NCBI RefSeq assembly: GCF_034314045.1
Contig: NZ_JAVIWL010000001.1
Coordinates: 558,001-622,000, forward strand
DNA: 64,000 nucleotides
Direction: 5' to 3'
From: Glaciimonas sp. CA11.2
GTDB lineage: Bacteria > Pseudomonadota > Gammaproteobacteria > Burkholderiales > Burkholderiaceae_D
The notes under the pieces are model-generated. The model searched no databases and was not told where the DNA came from. It worked only from the letters and a program-made list of their open reading frames with translations. Position numbers and translations under genes: made by a program. The first letter of the stretch is position 1. Every line of letters begins with the position of its first letter. Below are positions 8,233 through 18,435 of the stretch, piece by piece.

Positions 8233-11200
8233 GTCGTACCCTTGAGGGTAGCGACCTGCGTGCTACCAGCCACACCCCCGCTATTGTCGCGCACCAATAA
8301 TGATGCGGTGACCGCTCCCCCCAACGCCAGCGGATGATAAGTCACCGTGATCCCGCAGGTAGCGCCGCTAGCCAATGTGGCACCACAGTTACTCACTATC
8401 GCGAACTGGGCCGGATTACTCGATGTAATACCGGCTATCGTCAGCAATGACTTTCCGCTATTCGAAAGCTGCACCGTACCGGTCCCGCAGGCCGCCTGTC
8501 CAGGCGTACCGCAGTTGAGCGCAGAGGGTATCGATGCTGGCGTTAATGCACTCAACTGCGCAACCGGTTGGGTCGTCACGTTCACTGCCGCTGCCAGTGC
8601 AGTCAATGGGTTAGCGGTCGCCACCAATGCATTTGTACTGGCGATCAGTGACGCTGTACGCAGCAGTATATTTGCTCCCCCGACAATCCCGTTATTGACC
8701 TGCGTCGCGCCGATGTCAAACCCCGGTAAGCGACCAGTTGTAGGCCGTGGCGCACCCAGATAATCGATGCTTGTTGCTCTGATCAGACTGTCTGGATCCG
8801 CGCCTATGCCGTTGTTATATGCGGCACCGCTATTTGTAATGCTGTAGTTACCGTAGGGTACTGCACCTGGTTGAAGCGGATCAGTCAATGACAGCGGACC
8901 ATATTTCAGATCGACAAAGTTTCCGGCCTCATCCAGCGTGACACCGGCAACCATGCTGAACGGCGGCAGGAAGGGCTGACCTGGCTCGAACTTCATCCCA
9001 GGATTGGCGCGCGGGCCGTTACAGTAGCTCTTGGTCAGCCCAGGATCACTCACGCTGATACCTCGGCCAGGATTGCTGCCATAGATAGAACCTGCTGGCG
9101 AAAGGACCGAGTTGTACATATCCGTTACGGTGAATCTGGATGCTGCCGCCGAAACATCGCCGACCGTACCAATATCCCAATACGCTGGCGTACCGGTGCA
9201 GTCGCTGGCATTTACCGACGGTGGCAGCACGTTGCAGGTCCGATCGTTGGTATTGTTGCTCGAGCAAACGTTGGATGCACCCGCACCTCCCGTTGCGTCG
9301 ACAAAGAACGACCTGTTATGCCAAATGATGTCATTAAATATATCGGGGTTGGAATAAGTATTACGCGCCTTGGTCGCAGAGACCGGCACCCGCGCCGAAG
9401 CAGTTGTCGGCAACACTGCAAGCAGTGCCGGCGAAGTCATTTCAGTGCTGATACCAGCCGGGCTTGCATACGATGTGGTAGGACCACGGCCATTGATGCC
9501 AAACAATGCGCCGACGATGGCGGCACTATCGTTGTTAGCGATCGTATTTTCATGAATCACCGCCTTCAGCGTATCCACCAGCGAGATACCACCACCCGAC
9601 CAGCCCGCCACGTTATTCGTGATGATATTGTTGGTGATGGTTGCCCGATACCATTTTTCCGGATTGGTTGGGTTGCTGATAACGTCGTTGCCGTTCACCT
9701 GTTGCAACCGAATTCCACCGCCATGACCGGACTGCGCAAAATTACCAACGATCAGATTCGAATCAATCGTGATATTGCCAGTACCGTTGGAAAACGTGGT
9801 GTTGGTAGTCAGATCGCCTTCAATATCGATCCCGCCGCCATGCACGGTCGTCGTCTGTTGCGCACTCTGATTAAACAATATTTTATTATGGGCGATCACA
9901 CCGTTCATATTGACACCGATGGCACCGATACCGCCGCCGCCGCCGTTGCTATAGTTGCCGCAAATGAAGTTGTAATTCACCGCATAATTATCGGTACCGG
10001 TGCAGATGGATACGCCTGCTCCAGCGCCTGTTACGTTGGCCCCGCCAGCTCCCGGTGTCGCTTCGACGGTGCCGTTATTGGTGATGGCGTTGTGATGAAT
10101 ATTCACGCCGACGTCATAGCCATAACCATTTACAGGAGGGGTTTCTTCCTCAAATGGGGAGCCGATCCGTAAGCCGCCATGCATAGAGCTGGAATTGCTA
10201 TAGATGCGGTTATTCGAAATTTCAAGTCCATGGGTCCAACCGTTGGCGTAGATGCCGCCGCCCGCATCGCTGCCAGTGATACTTAGGCCATCTATCCGCG
10301 ATTTAGCACAGAGGAAGTTCGAATCGCCCATATTCCAGCCGGTCGGTTGTATGGCGACCTTGCTAGGCACGCCCAGATTTTTCGCGATCACCGCAAAATA
10401 ATTGCTCGGTCCATTGTCTCCAGAAGTCGTACTGGCGCAATCGCTTTGCGGTAGATTTTTGGCCAGAACGGCTATTCCAGGCCCTTCTTCTGTCGCCAGT
10501 ATGGTTGGTTCGAGCAGCACGACGCCACCGGTGATGGGAGTTTGGGTCGGAAGCGGATCGATTTGCGGTTTATCGCTCAGATTACCGGTGGTGACATCCA
10601 CCCCGAACAGCTTGTTAATTCTGGGTCTCCAGTCTTCCAGCTTTTGGGTCGGATATTTCGCAGCATTGATCACTACCGAGGCAGCGCCTACGCCTTGTAA
10701 TTGCACCGGTTTCCACATGATCAACAGTTCAGGATAGGTTCCCGCATCCACAATGATCAGATCGCCAGGCCGGGCGCTATCGATCGCGTCTTGAATCGGA
10801 TGCGGAAAGCCAGCACCCGATGCCGTGGCTGGGCTCGGATTAAAAAAGGCGGGTTTCACCACTACGGGTACCGCACCCCCGACAGTCAGCGTGACCGAAT
10901 CCACACTAGACAATCCCGCTGCATTGGTGATCAGCAACTCACCGGTCGCCATACCGCTTGGGACCGTTGCAGTAATGTTGGCGTCGGACCATGACACATT
11001 GGTCAGGGCCACACCATTGATACTAATCGTGCCCGCAGTCGGACCGAACCCATAGTGCCGTTTGACCGTGCGCTGGTTGAATGGCGCGCTAGTCGCACTA
11101 GGTCCCTGATATGCCGGATTTGGCACATCCACGTCGCCCAGCGCGGTGATCTTCACAATATGCGTACCGTCAGCCGCAGCCACCCAGGGTCCTACGTTGT

Positions 11201-14200
11201 CGCCGTCAACACGTTTAATGGAAGGCGTGCTGTCGGGATAATTGCAATCGGCCGGATTGTAACCATCGGCAAACGCAGCCACTGGCAACACAGGCGTATC
11301 AAGATAGACAGTTGCACCCGGCATGTACGGGTTGGTATAGCAAAAATGGCTGAATGAGGGATTGAACAATGGGTCCGAAATCAATTGTCCCAAGGTTGAA
11401 GAACCGGGGCGCATATCGACGATTGGACCGGAATCATTCATACAAGCGATCAGCATATTCGGAGAATATCCAGACGGATTCGGTACGTTGACTTGCCAGG
11501 TCGATGGTGCCATACCGTTATAGGTACCCCATTGATCGGAATACACCCGTGAAATTTCCACGCCATGCATATCGCGGATCGATACCGGCGCATGGGCGAT
11601 GGCGAATTTTTCACCGAAATCGGGCGAGACGGCATTGATTTCAGTCGCAGCATCGTCAAGTATCAAGCCAGTGAAATGCGCAGCAACCGGCGTATTACTG
11701 TAGATGAAGAAACTTGCTTTGCCGGTCGCCTGATCGGCAAGCTGTACTTCCTTACGATCGCAGAGCGGTTTGATCGCACCCGCGAACGGTGCTACCTGAC
11801 CGGAGCCGGGAAACAGACTCATGAAATCAGGCACCGTACGCAATGTCCCGACGCAGGTTGGAAACTGGACTTTAGCGCCCTGGAACCCAAGGCTGGTGGT
11901 GGCATTATTCGGATTCTTCGGATTGTAATATGCACCCACCTGGGCTTGATCAGGCATGATGAAAATATTGGCCAGCGCACTGAATTGCTGGGCTGCCGGT
12001 GCTACCCACGCGTCGCCGATCAAGATGTTCTTATCTTCTTCCTTAACAATCTCATATCCGGCCGGAGAAATAATTTCGACCACATATCTCCCCGGTGCCA
12101 GAGGCAAGCCCGCAGCATCGGTCGTAAAGGCATAGGCACCATCGTAGACCGCAGGTTGCACCTGGTTCCATAGATGGAAGCCGTCATAGCACTTGAACTG
12201 GTTAGATGCGCCAAGTGTGTAAGTCAGGAAAGGATCTTGACCGTCTTGTCCCGGACACACCATATTCGGTGACCCATCGGCCTTGGTCCCGGTCGCGTAA
12301 TCGTCCCAGCTGGTGGTCTTAGTGGTGTTCACAAGGGTGAGCGCTGTCGTGCCGTCCGCATTCAGCAACTTTTTATACAAATTAACGATGACGCGGGGGA
12401 CGCCCGGCTCCCATTTAAACTGCACCTCAAGGCTCGGATCATCAAAGCCACGGGTCGAGGCATACACCACCATGCCTTGAATCCCCCCGTTTTCGCCGAC
12501 ATTGAAAGGCCGCTTGCCCCAATCCAAAATTTGACTCTGGTTGATGAAACCTTGCAAGCCTTCGTACAGCACGCTACCACTGTCCTTACGGTTGGTGCCG
12601 TTACTCAATCCCGGTGGGACAGCACCAAAACTCTTACCCGTAATCGGGTCATTCCAGACATACGAAGAGTTGAGAATGCCGCCAGTTTTTGAACACGGCA
12701 TGGCACTATTCTGGTTAGCTGCGCCAACCGTGCCCTGCCCGGTAACCGGTTGATAGGTCACGCAGTCGGGCAAGCCACCAGCGTCGACCGTGACGTTGAC
12801 GCCGGTACCCGTAAAGCGGGTACGGTCTGATTCGACCACATACCAGTTAAATAGAGGGAAAAGCTCGTAAAACACCGCATTGCCATCGGAATCGGTCGGT
12901 AATACGTTGGAGACGGAACCATCGCGGAACCGAATTGTGACGGGTACCTGCGCGATACCGGGCTCGCCAGCATCCCGCGTGCCATTGCCGTTTTGATCAA
13001 TATAGGTACTCGTCACCACACGCGTGAACCAACTAAATACCGGGATATTGCCCAATGCCACCGCACCCGACGGCACCGGATTACCATTTTTATCCGGCGT
13101 GTTGCTGGCCAATACCTGGACCGACTTGAAGGCGATGATCTGGTCCAGCCAATGGTCCCAGATGACTAGCATGTAAGAACCCACAGGAATATTAGTGAGC
13201 GTGAAATTACCATCATCGTCGCAAGCAGCGTAGCCAATATTCAGGCCCAGCTCACCTTCCTGATTGAGACCTACCATGCAAGACGTTGCAGCCAGCGGCC
13301 CACGCGCACCGGAATCCCATAAGGTTTCCTTGACCGGACGTGACATATGCAGGCTAGTAATCCGTCCCGATACCGTCGTCGTGGCAAGCGCAACCGGTCC
13401 GGTGACAGGAGGTCCTTCGTTATCGGCACTTGGTGCAGGTGGAATCCCACTTACAGGAACATGCGTCGCAATAATATTTTGTTGAGCGATATGGGCGGGA
13501 TTCACGAAACCAATAAATGTGTGGAAGCCTGGAGGTCCAAATTCCTGGAAGTAAGCAGGCTCACCTGATTTGACAAAAGCATCCTGCGCCGGCGTGCCTT
13601 CCAGAGTAGATACCTGATGCCATATTTCTCCTGCACCACGTCGCACCGCACCGGGATGTGCCATCACGTCAAAGCGGCCAGGCATCAGGTTTTTAACCAG
13701 CGCCTGCCCTTGCAAAACGTAATCCGCGCTAGGATTAGCTGGATCGATAGGGTCATTAGGGCAAGTCAGAATTACGCCGGTCAGGTCCTTCCCCGCGTAA
13801 TTAGGACTGGTAGAACTTGTGCCAGAATTGGTGGGGCTATAAACATTTGGGCAACCGGGTGATCCCAGCAACGCATTCGTCAATGGCATGTTGAAGGCAT
13901 CGTAAGTTATCTGACCGATCGCATCGCCGGAGCGACCGGCGGTATCCCAGATACGGATTTCAAATCCTCCCAGCCCGTTTTCGGTCGCATCGGGATCGCC
14001 ATTGGTTGGGCTGCCGTCTTCAAAAATATACACCGACAGTTGTGCTGGGCGCAAAGGATTCGGCTCCACTTTAATAGTGGTCGGTGGATATCCAGCCCCG
14101 GCTAACGGTGCAATCTGGCCGCCACTGATCGTATGTCCGCATTTGGCGTCATTGGCACCGGCAGCGCTAGGGGTTAAGCAATCCGGGGTGAGCAGAGGAT

Positions 14201-16706
14201 CACCCGCGAAGGCACCTACAAACGGATTAGCAGCATCACCCGGCAAGATGGAGATGTAATACCACTTGTTCGGATCAAGCGCGACATCGGACGGCAGCGA
14301 ACGCGGTTTCGGCACAACGACGGTACCGCCGACGCTCTGTGCATCCATACAACTTAATGTTCCGGTACAGCCGGAAGCCACGACCGGCATGTAGCTACGG
14401 AAAAAACTAGTGGCTAAACTAGGCGTCGGTTTCCCGTTGATGATCGGTGGTGTCACACCGACATTCGCATTGTGCCAGGTCTGATCCTCTTCTATGATCC
14501 AGCTGTAATCGTTGAGCAATACCGTCCCGCTCTGGGCATCGACCAGCGTTATCGGCAAGCCGCTTCCCGCCGGAAACACCACTGTCGCGGTTTGGGCGGG
14601 ACTGGCGGTACCCTGACTATTCACTGATGCGAACTGGAACGTACAGGTAGCGGGGGCAGCCGCACAAGGTGTCGCGGTAAAGGAGCCGTCGCTACCCAGC
14701 GCTACCCAGCTCGGCGCAACACCAGCGAACTTAGCAGTCAGCGGATAGCCGTTGGGGTCAGTTGCACCTTGCAGCAGACCAGCGCCGCGCGGCACTTTAA
14801 GCAGCGATGCGACATTGCTTGGATAGGCGGTCGTCGCAGTATTGTTATAAATTCGTCCCACGGCAGTCGGTGCAGCACCGGTTGCCTCGAAGGTGATCGA
14901 TACCAACGCACACACGGTGGCCGAATCATTGCCGCAATAGGTAAAACTATCAATCGTAGCCGTACTGGTACTGGCCGGAGCAGTGGTCACCGTATAGCTA
15001 AATTTGCCATTAGTGTTAAGCGTCACGTTGCCGTGCGCCAACACAGCGGTGGACGTGGTGGCGCCATTGGTCAACGCCTGCCCCTGAATGACAGCGCGGA
15101 CCACCCCAATGTCATTGGTCAGTACGTTGTCGTTCAAGGCGGTCGCGTTCGGTGAGAGCGTGTAATAGTCAGGGTTGGCCGTCGCCGTCACCGCTGGTTT
15201 GGCACTGGTACCGATGTTTGTGTTGAGGGCACGCACCAACGCAGCACCGGTCAGCGTGGCGGTTCTCGCTGGCGCGACGACCAAGTATCCCTGCATTCCT
15301 CCCCTAGTCTCGTTGCCTGATGTCAGCCCAAGCCCCCGATCAAAAAATGGATACACCGCATCGGTGTATCTTCTTTGCGTCCCGGTCGCTGCGCTAGCCC
15401 GGGGAAGCACCAATGCATCAATCGTTTTACCCGGGGGCATGTTGACTTCATTCTGCACCTTGGTGTTACCCGGTGCCACGTTGCCATCCTCGCCGATCAG
15501 CGTAAACGGTAGTCCGACGACGGCGGGAGTATGGGTGCGTAAGCCTGCATTTACCATCCGCACCATGATGTTGCCCGTGACGGCGTCGCTGCCGGCCAAA
15601 TCGGGCAATACCGTAGATGAGTCTGCGGGGCTGGTTTGATTGTAGGGTTTGCCATTCACCATAAAGTAAGTCGGTGCATAGTTGACTGCCGCCGGATAAC
15701 ACGGCACCTGCGCTACGCCGATGGCGACGGGCTTTTGCGATTGGGTGCAACGCGCATCATTCCAACGGATCGATTCGCTGGTTCCGGCTACCGCTGCTGC
15801 ATCCACCGCCGTATTCTGGTTCACATCAATCTCAGAAAATAGCAAGGTTGCATCCATGTCGTAAGGCACGCCTACCAATCTGGCAAGTGGCGATGGTGTG
15901 CCAGCGTAATTAGCATACGCGCCAGGAAAAGCATGGCCGGGAGACTCCAGCGTTTGCGATGCCTCGGCACTCCCTGGCTCCTCGATTTCATACGTTGGCC
16001 TGCGCGTTACAATCAGCACGCCATACAAACCCATCGGTGCCTGCAAAGACGGATGACTTCCGGTTTCATATAAGTAAGTACCCGGCTTGAGGTACTGAGG
16101 ATTCCTGGCTGCTGGCGCAATATTCGTATTCCATGTGTAGGCGATCGTGCCGTTGAAGGCGGCCTCCTGACCAAAGGCGCGGGCGCGCATGCCCTGTTGC
16201 GGTGGGGTAAAACCAGCCGCCGCTTGAGCTGGCCAGGTAGTTGCAGTTTGCGGTGGATGGTCAACCGGCGTGACGTCCCGCGTAGGGCTCCCCGCGCTAC
16301 CGCCAATCTGCCCAAGGATCACGAGCGAAGTGGAAGTGCCCGCCGCCAGATTATTTTTTACACTGATATTGAGTTGATTTCCAATCGGCACAACAATCGT
16401 CGGCCCGGGCGCCCAGACCGTATTGGCTATCGTCTTGGTTGTTCCAGCCACCGCAGTGCTGCATGGGTTGACGTTAAGTAGCACACCGCCGCTTAACGCC
16501 GGACTTTGCGCACGGTCATCTGAACAGTAGCCCCACATCGGAACGATGGTGCCGTCAGGCAGCGTTTTACTCATGCGCTGCGCGCTCAGATGCACCGTCG
16601 TGAGCGCACCAGACTGTGCCATTGCTGAGGTTGCCGTCAGGGCCATCGCGGTTGCAACAATGGCGAATTTAAGCGGTAACCGTTTGAATATAATTGTCAT
16701 TTTCAT
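8226..16706 (-). CDS. giant mosaic exported protein: cupredoxin-like, SdrD-like, IPT, beta-helix, choice-of-anchor
   Basis: About 2826 residues from the ATG at 16706, with GAGG upstream and a signal peptide ending at AMAQ. In order (rough residues): cupredoxin-like domains 35-260 and 300-510, with TYLYETGSHPSLQAPMGLYG where oxidases have a copper loop; a cadherin-like tandem domain 520-620; SdrD B-like repeats near 890 (FEDGSPTNGDPD) and 1235 (DQNGNGTRDAGEPG); an IPT/TIG domain near 1890; a pectate-lyase-like beta-helix 1960-2450 (IQDAIDSARPGDLIIVDAGT, many Asn-rich turns); and a choice-of-anchor/ASPM-SPD-2-Hydin-like end at 2715-2826. The cupredoxin part lacks HxHG and HCH motifs, so it is probably structural. 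It is cotranscribed with two oxidase halves and is a likely extracellular scaffold or adhesin for them. Confidence 0.85.
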   Translation of the reverse strand: MKMTIIFKRLPLKFAIVATAMALTATSAMAQSGALTTVHLSAQRMSKTLPDGTIVPMWGYCSDDRAQSPALSGGVLLNVNPCSTAVAGTTKTIANTVWAPGPTIVVPIGNQLNISVKNNLAAGTSTSLVILGQIGGSAGSPTRDVTPVDHPPQTATTWPAQAAAGFTPPQQGMRARAFGQEAAFNGTIAYTWNTNIAPAARNPQYLKPGTYLYETGSHPSLQAPMGLYGVLIVTRRPTYEIEEPGSAEASQTLESPGHAFPGAYANYAGTPSPLARLVGVPYDMDATLLFSEIDVNQNTAVDAAAVAGTSESIRWNDARCTQSQKPVAIGVAQVPCYPAAVNYAPTYFMVNGKPYNQTSPADSSTVLPDLAGSDAVTGNIMVRMVNAGLRTHTPAVVGLPFTLIGEDGNVAPGNTKVQNEVNMPPGKTIDALVLPRASAATGTQRRYTDAVYPFFDRGLGLTSGNETRGGMQGYLVVAPARTATLTGAALVRALNTNIGTSAKPAVTATANPDYYTLSPNATALNDNVLTNDIGVVRAVIQGQALTNGATTSTAVLAHGNVTLNTNGKFSYTVTTAPASTSTATIDSFTYCGNDSATVCALVSITFEATGAAPTAVGRIYNNTATTAYPSNVASLLKVPRGAGLLQGATDPNGYPLTAKFAGVAPSWVALGSDGSFTATPCAAAPATCTFQFASVNSQGTASPAQTATVVFPAGSGLPITLVDAQSGTVLLNDYSWIIEEDQTWHNANVGVTPPIINGKPTPSLATSFFRSYMPVVASGCTGTLSCMDAQSVGGTVVVPKPRSLPSDVALDPNKWYYISILPGDAANPFVGAFAGDPLLTPDCLTPSAAGANDAKCGHTISGGQIAPLAGAGYPPTTIKVEPNPLRPAQLSVYIFEDGSPTNGDPDATENGLGGFEIRIWDTAGRSGDAIGQITYDAFNMPLTNALLGSPGCPNVYSPTNSGTSSTSPNYAGKDLTGVILTCPNDPIDPANPSADYVLQGQALVKNLMPGRFDVMAHPGAVRRGAGEIWHQVSTLEGTPAQDAFVKSGEPAYFQEFGPPGFHTFIGFVNPAHIAQQNIIATHVPVSGIPPAPSADNEGPPVTGPVALATTTVSGRITSLHMSRPVKETLWDSGARGPLAATSCMVGLNQEGELGLNIGYAACDDDGNFTLTNIPVGSYMLVIWDHWLDQIIAFKSVQVLASNTPDKNGNPVPSGAVALGNIPVFSWFTRVVTSTYIDQNGNGTRDAGEPGIAQVPVTIRFRDGSVSNVLPTDSDGNAVFYELFPLFNWYVVESDRTRFTGTGVNVTVDAGGLPDCVTYQPVTGQGTVGAANQNSAMPCSKTGGILNSSYVWNDPITGKSFGAVPPGLSNGTNRKDSGSVLYEGLQGFINQSQILDWGKRPFNVGENGGIQGMVVYASTRGFDDPSLEVQFKWEPGVPRVIVNLYKKLLNADGTTALTLVNTTKTTSWDDYATGTKADGSPNMVCPGQDGQDPFLTYTLGASNQFKCYDGFHLWNQVQPAVYDGAYAFTTDAAGLPLAPGRYVVEIISPAGYEIVKEEDKNILIGDAWVAPAAQQFSALANIFIMPDQAQVGAYYNPKNPNNATTSLGFQGAKVQFPTCVGTLRTVPDFMSLFPGSGQVAPFAGAIKPLCDRKEVQLADQATGKASFFIYSNTPVAAHFTGLILDDAATEINAVSPDFGEKFAIAHAPVSIRDMHGVEISRVYSDQWGTYNGMAPSTWQVNVPNPSGYSPNMLIACMNDSGPIVDMRPGSSTLGQLISDPLFNPSFSHFCYTNPYMPGATVYLDTPVLPVAAFADGYNPADCNYPDSTPSIKRVDGDNVGPWVAAADGTHIVKITALGDVDVPNPAYQGPSATSAPFNQRTVKRHYGFGPTAGTISINGVALTNVSWSDANITATVPSGMATGELLITNAAGLSSVDSVTLTVGGAVPVVVKPAFFNPSPATASGAGFPHPIQDAIDSARPGDLIIVDAGTYPELLIMWKPVQLQGVGAASVVINAAKYPTQKLEDWRPRINKLFGVDVTTGNLSDKPQIDPLPTQTPITGGVVLLEPTILATEEGPGIAVLAKNLPQSDCASTTSGDNGPSNYFAVIAKNLGVPSKVAIQPTGWNMGDSNFLCAKSRIDGLSITGSDAGGGIYANGWTHGLEISNNRIYSNSSSMHGGLRIGSPFEEETPPVNGYGYDVGVNIHHNAITNNGTVEATPGAGGANVTGAGAGVSICTGTDNYAVNYNFICGNYSNGGGGGIGAIGVNMNGVIAHNKILFNQSAQQTTTVHGGGIDIEGDLTTNTTFSNGTGNITIDSNLIVGNFAQSGHGGGIRLQQVNGNDVISNPTNPEKWYRATITNNIITNNVAGWSGGGISLVDTLKAVIHENTIANNDSAAIVGALFGINGRGPTTSYASPAGISTEMTSPALLAVLPTTASARVPVSATKARNTYSNPDIFNDIIWHNRSFFVDATGGAGASNVCSSNNTNDRTCNVLPPSVNASDCTGTPAYWDIGTVGDVSAAASRFTVTDMYNSVLSPAGSIYGSNPGRGISVSDPGLTKSYCNGPRANPGMKFEPGQPFLPPFSMVAGVTLDEAGNFVDLKYGPLSLTDPLQPGAVPYGNYSITNSGAAYNNGIGADPDSLIRATSIDYLGAPRPTTGRLPGFDIGATQVNNGIVGGANILLRTASLIASTNALVATANPLTALAAAVNVTTQPVAQLSALTPASIPSALNCGTPGQAACGTGTVQLSNSGKSLLTIAGITSSNPAQFAIVSNCGATLASGATCGITVTYHPLALGGAVTASLLVRDNSGGVAGSTQVATLKGTTQ

Positions 16707-16783
16707 TTTTATCCTCACCTGTCACAAGGCGACTATCCATCGACAATCATCGATCTCAGTCGATCCCGGTAGCTCAAATCCAC

Positions 16784-18427
16784 TTACAACCTCTCGTCGA
16801 TTGCTGCCCCCGGAGGATCAATGATCATCATCATCATCATCCCTCCCGGAAACACATCGTTTGTCGTAATCTCTCGCTCATCGTGCGAATGCCACATGAA
16901 GGCGTAGCCTGCGCTAGGATTTTGCGAGGTGGCCGTGGGCGGCAACGGTCGTGTGATCGGCTGTACCCCACCGCTGTCTACGGCCTGGAGACCAAGGTAA
17001 GGCGTTCCGCCGTACCAGAAGCCATTGGTAACAACCTGGGGGTCTGGCGGCGTAACCGGCATCGGCTTGTTATGATCGGCACACCACTCGCCATAGTTGG
17101 GCGTCACCCCGGGTATGGCAGGCGGATTGCTGGCATCGGTATAAAACCCCGCAGTATCCGGATGACATGGAACGGGATCCACCGCACCGGGACCGCCTGC
17201 AAATTTATGACCGTAGACGTCCCAGTTCAAGCCCTTGCCGGTCCAGGTAAATAGCGCGTCCACCGATTGCCCTGACACCGAAGGAAAAGTAAAAATCAGC
17301 GGCCCGGCGAGACTGGTCTGATCAACCGTTGATAGCAACAGATTGCCATCCCTTGCCAACACCCGCGCATGATTGCCGTGGATGTGTAGCGGATGTTGGA
17401 TTCGCCCTTGACCGATCTCCCGTACCAGCATCGTTTCACCCGGATGCACATGCGGATTGCCGTTATAAGGCTGCGCCGGATAAGCCGGAGAGAAAGAGCT
17501 GTCCATGTCATCCGGCATAGAACGCCCGTTGATCAGGAAATAATTCGGATGAAACGGTTCGGTTTTGACGACGATGGGCGCGCATATCTTGGCACCGCCA
17601 AGCAATGCACTATCACAAGCCTGAACCTGATCCAGGGCCGCTGAGTGTATAGTAGAGTCCATCTCTGACAGTTGAAACAAATACTCGCGGTCATAACATG
17701 TTTGCGGGTGCCCGTAGGCAGAGGTGGCAAGCCTGAAATCGGCTTGACTACCGAGCGCGGACTTATTGCAGCGCGCCGGGGCCGTTTTTGGTAACACGAT
17801 GATCGCGCCGTATAAACCCATTTCAATTTGCAGCTCTGCCTGTGTGCCGCTGTGGTAGCCATAGGTACCAGGTTTGGTCGCTTCAAACGAATAGCGCACT
17901 GTCTGCCCGCGTGCCGCCTCACGGGTGAGGATGCCCGCCGTACCGTTGGTGGTGGAGGGATGGCAAATCCCACCGCTGATGGGACCGAAACAAACCTGGA
18001 ATCCGGGAAATACGATCGAGGTATTTCCCGCAGCTACCGGTAACGCATTAGCGAGTTCAAGAGTGACCATATCACCTTCGGTCACGATCAACGTCGGCCC
18101 CGGCAATTGCATGACACCACAATAGCTTGTACTGGTCATCGCTGCCGGTGCGAAACCTGCGGGCGACGCTGGCACTACCACGCCAGGCGCAGAACCCGTT
18201 TTGCCGCAACCATATCCCCAGGAATAGATTAACGCGCCGTCCGGCTGCGATGAATAGCCAGCGCTTGCCACGAGCGAGAACACCGGCGTAGTAGCGCCGC
18301 CCGTAATGCCGGGCACGGCCGCTTGCGCGGGAACGCTCCAGCAACCGCACACTGCGATCACCGCTATATTCAACGTCATGATCGCCTTAGCGAACGCCCC
18401 GATACCTCTGTGTAGTAGGTTCTCCAC
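16784..18427 (-). CDS. multicopper oxidase-like protein carrying the HxH/HSH copper loops (C-terminal half type)
   Basis: 547 residues with a signal peptide ending near PAQAA. The GTG start follows AGGAGGGG, and the gap to the upstream half is 8 bases. The N-terminal cupredoxin domain has degenerate loops: YGYHSGTQAELQIEMGLYG keeps one His and no HWHG is present. The C-terminal part carries HPLHIHGNH (about 344-352) and WHSHDERE (about 510-517), followed by a run of five Met. No Cys lies between the two His of the second loop, so no type 1 copper is expected here. These two loops match the type 2/3 ligands normally in the first domain of a laccase. The type 1 loop is in the upstream gene, so the two products probably build one trinuclear site. 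Close fit to an MnxG-like C-terminal half; substrate inferred. Confidence 0.85.
   Translation of the reverse strand: MENLLHRGIGAFAKAIMTLNIAVIAVCGCWSVPAQAAVPGITGGATTPVFSLVASAGYSSQPDGALIYSWGYGCGKTGSAPGVVVPASPAGFAPAAMTSTSYCGVMQLPGPTLIVTEGDMVTLELANALPVAAGNTSIVFPGFQVCFGPISGGICHPSTTNGTAGILTREAARGQTVRYSFEATKPGTYGYHSGTQAELQIEMGLYGAIIVLPKTAPARCNKSALGSQADFRLATSAYGHPQTCYDREYLFQLSEMDSTIHSAALDQVQACDSALLGGAKICAPIVVKTEPFHPNYFLINGRSMPDDMDSSFSPAYPAQPYNGNPHVHPGETMLVREIGQGRIQHPLHIHGNHARVLARDGNLLLSTVDQTSLAGPLIFTFPSVSGQSVDALFTWTGKGLNWDVYGHKFAGGPGAVDPVPCHPDTAGFYTDASNPPAIPGVTPNYGEWCADHNKPMPVTPPDPQVVTNGFWYGGTPYLGLQAVDSGGVQPITRPLPPTATSQNPSAGYAFMWHSHDEREITTNDVFPGGMMMMMIIDPPGAAIDERL
16824..16841. repeat. (ATC)6 trinucleotide repeat encoding a Met run
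   Basis: Six ATC units on the plus strand read as ATG/ATC codons on the coding strand, giving GGMMMMMII close to the C-terminal copper loop. In-frame slippage would only change the number of Met residues. Confidence 0.85.
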
Positions 18428-18435
18428 AGCCCCTC

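Noticed and set aside
9318..10172. Long open frames on the plus strand inside the giant gene
   Set aside because: They lie antisense to a protein with clear signal peptide, domains and ribosome site; their translations are Arg/His/Cys-rich without domains. They are by-products of the repetitive beta-helix codons.
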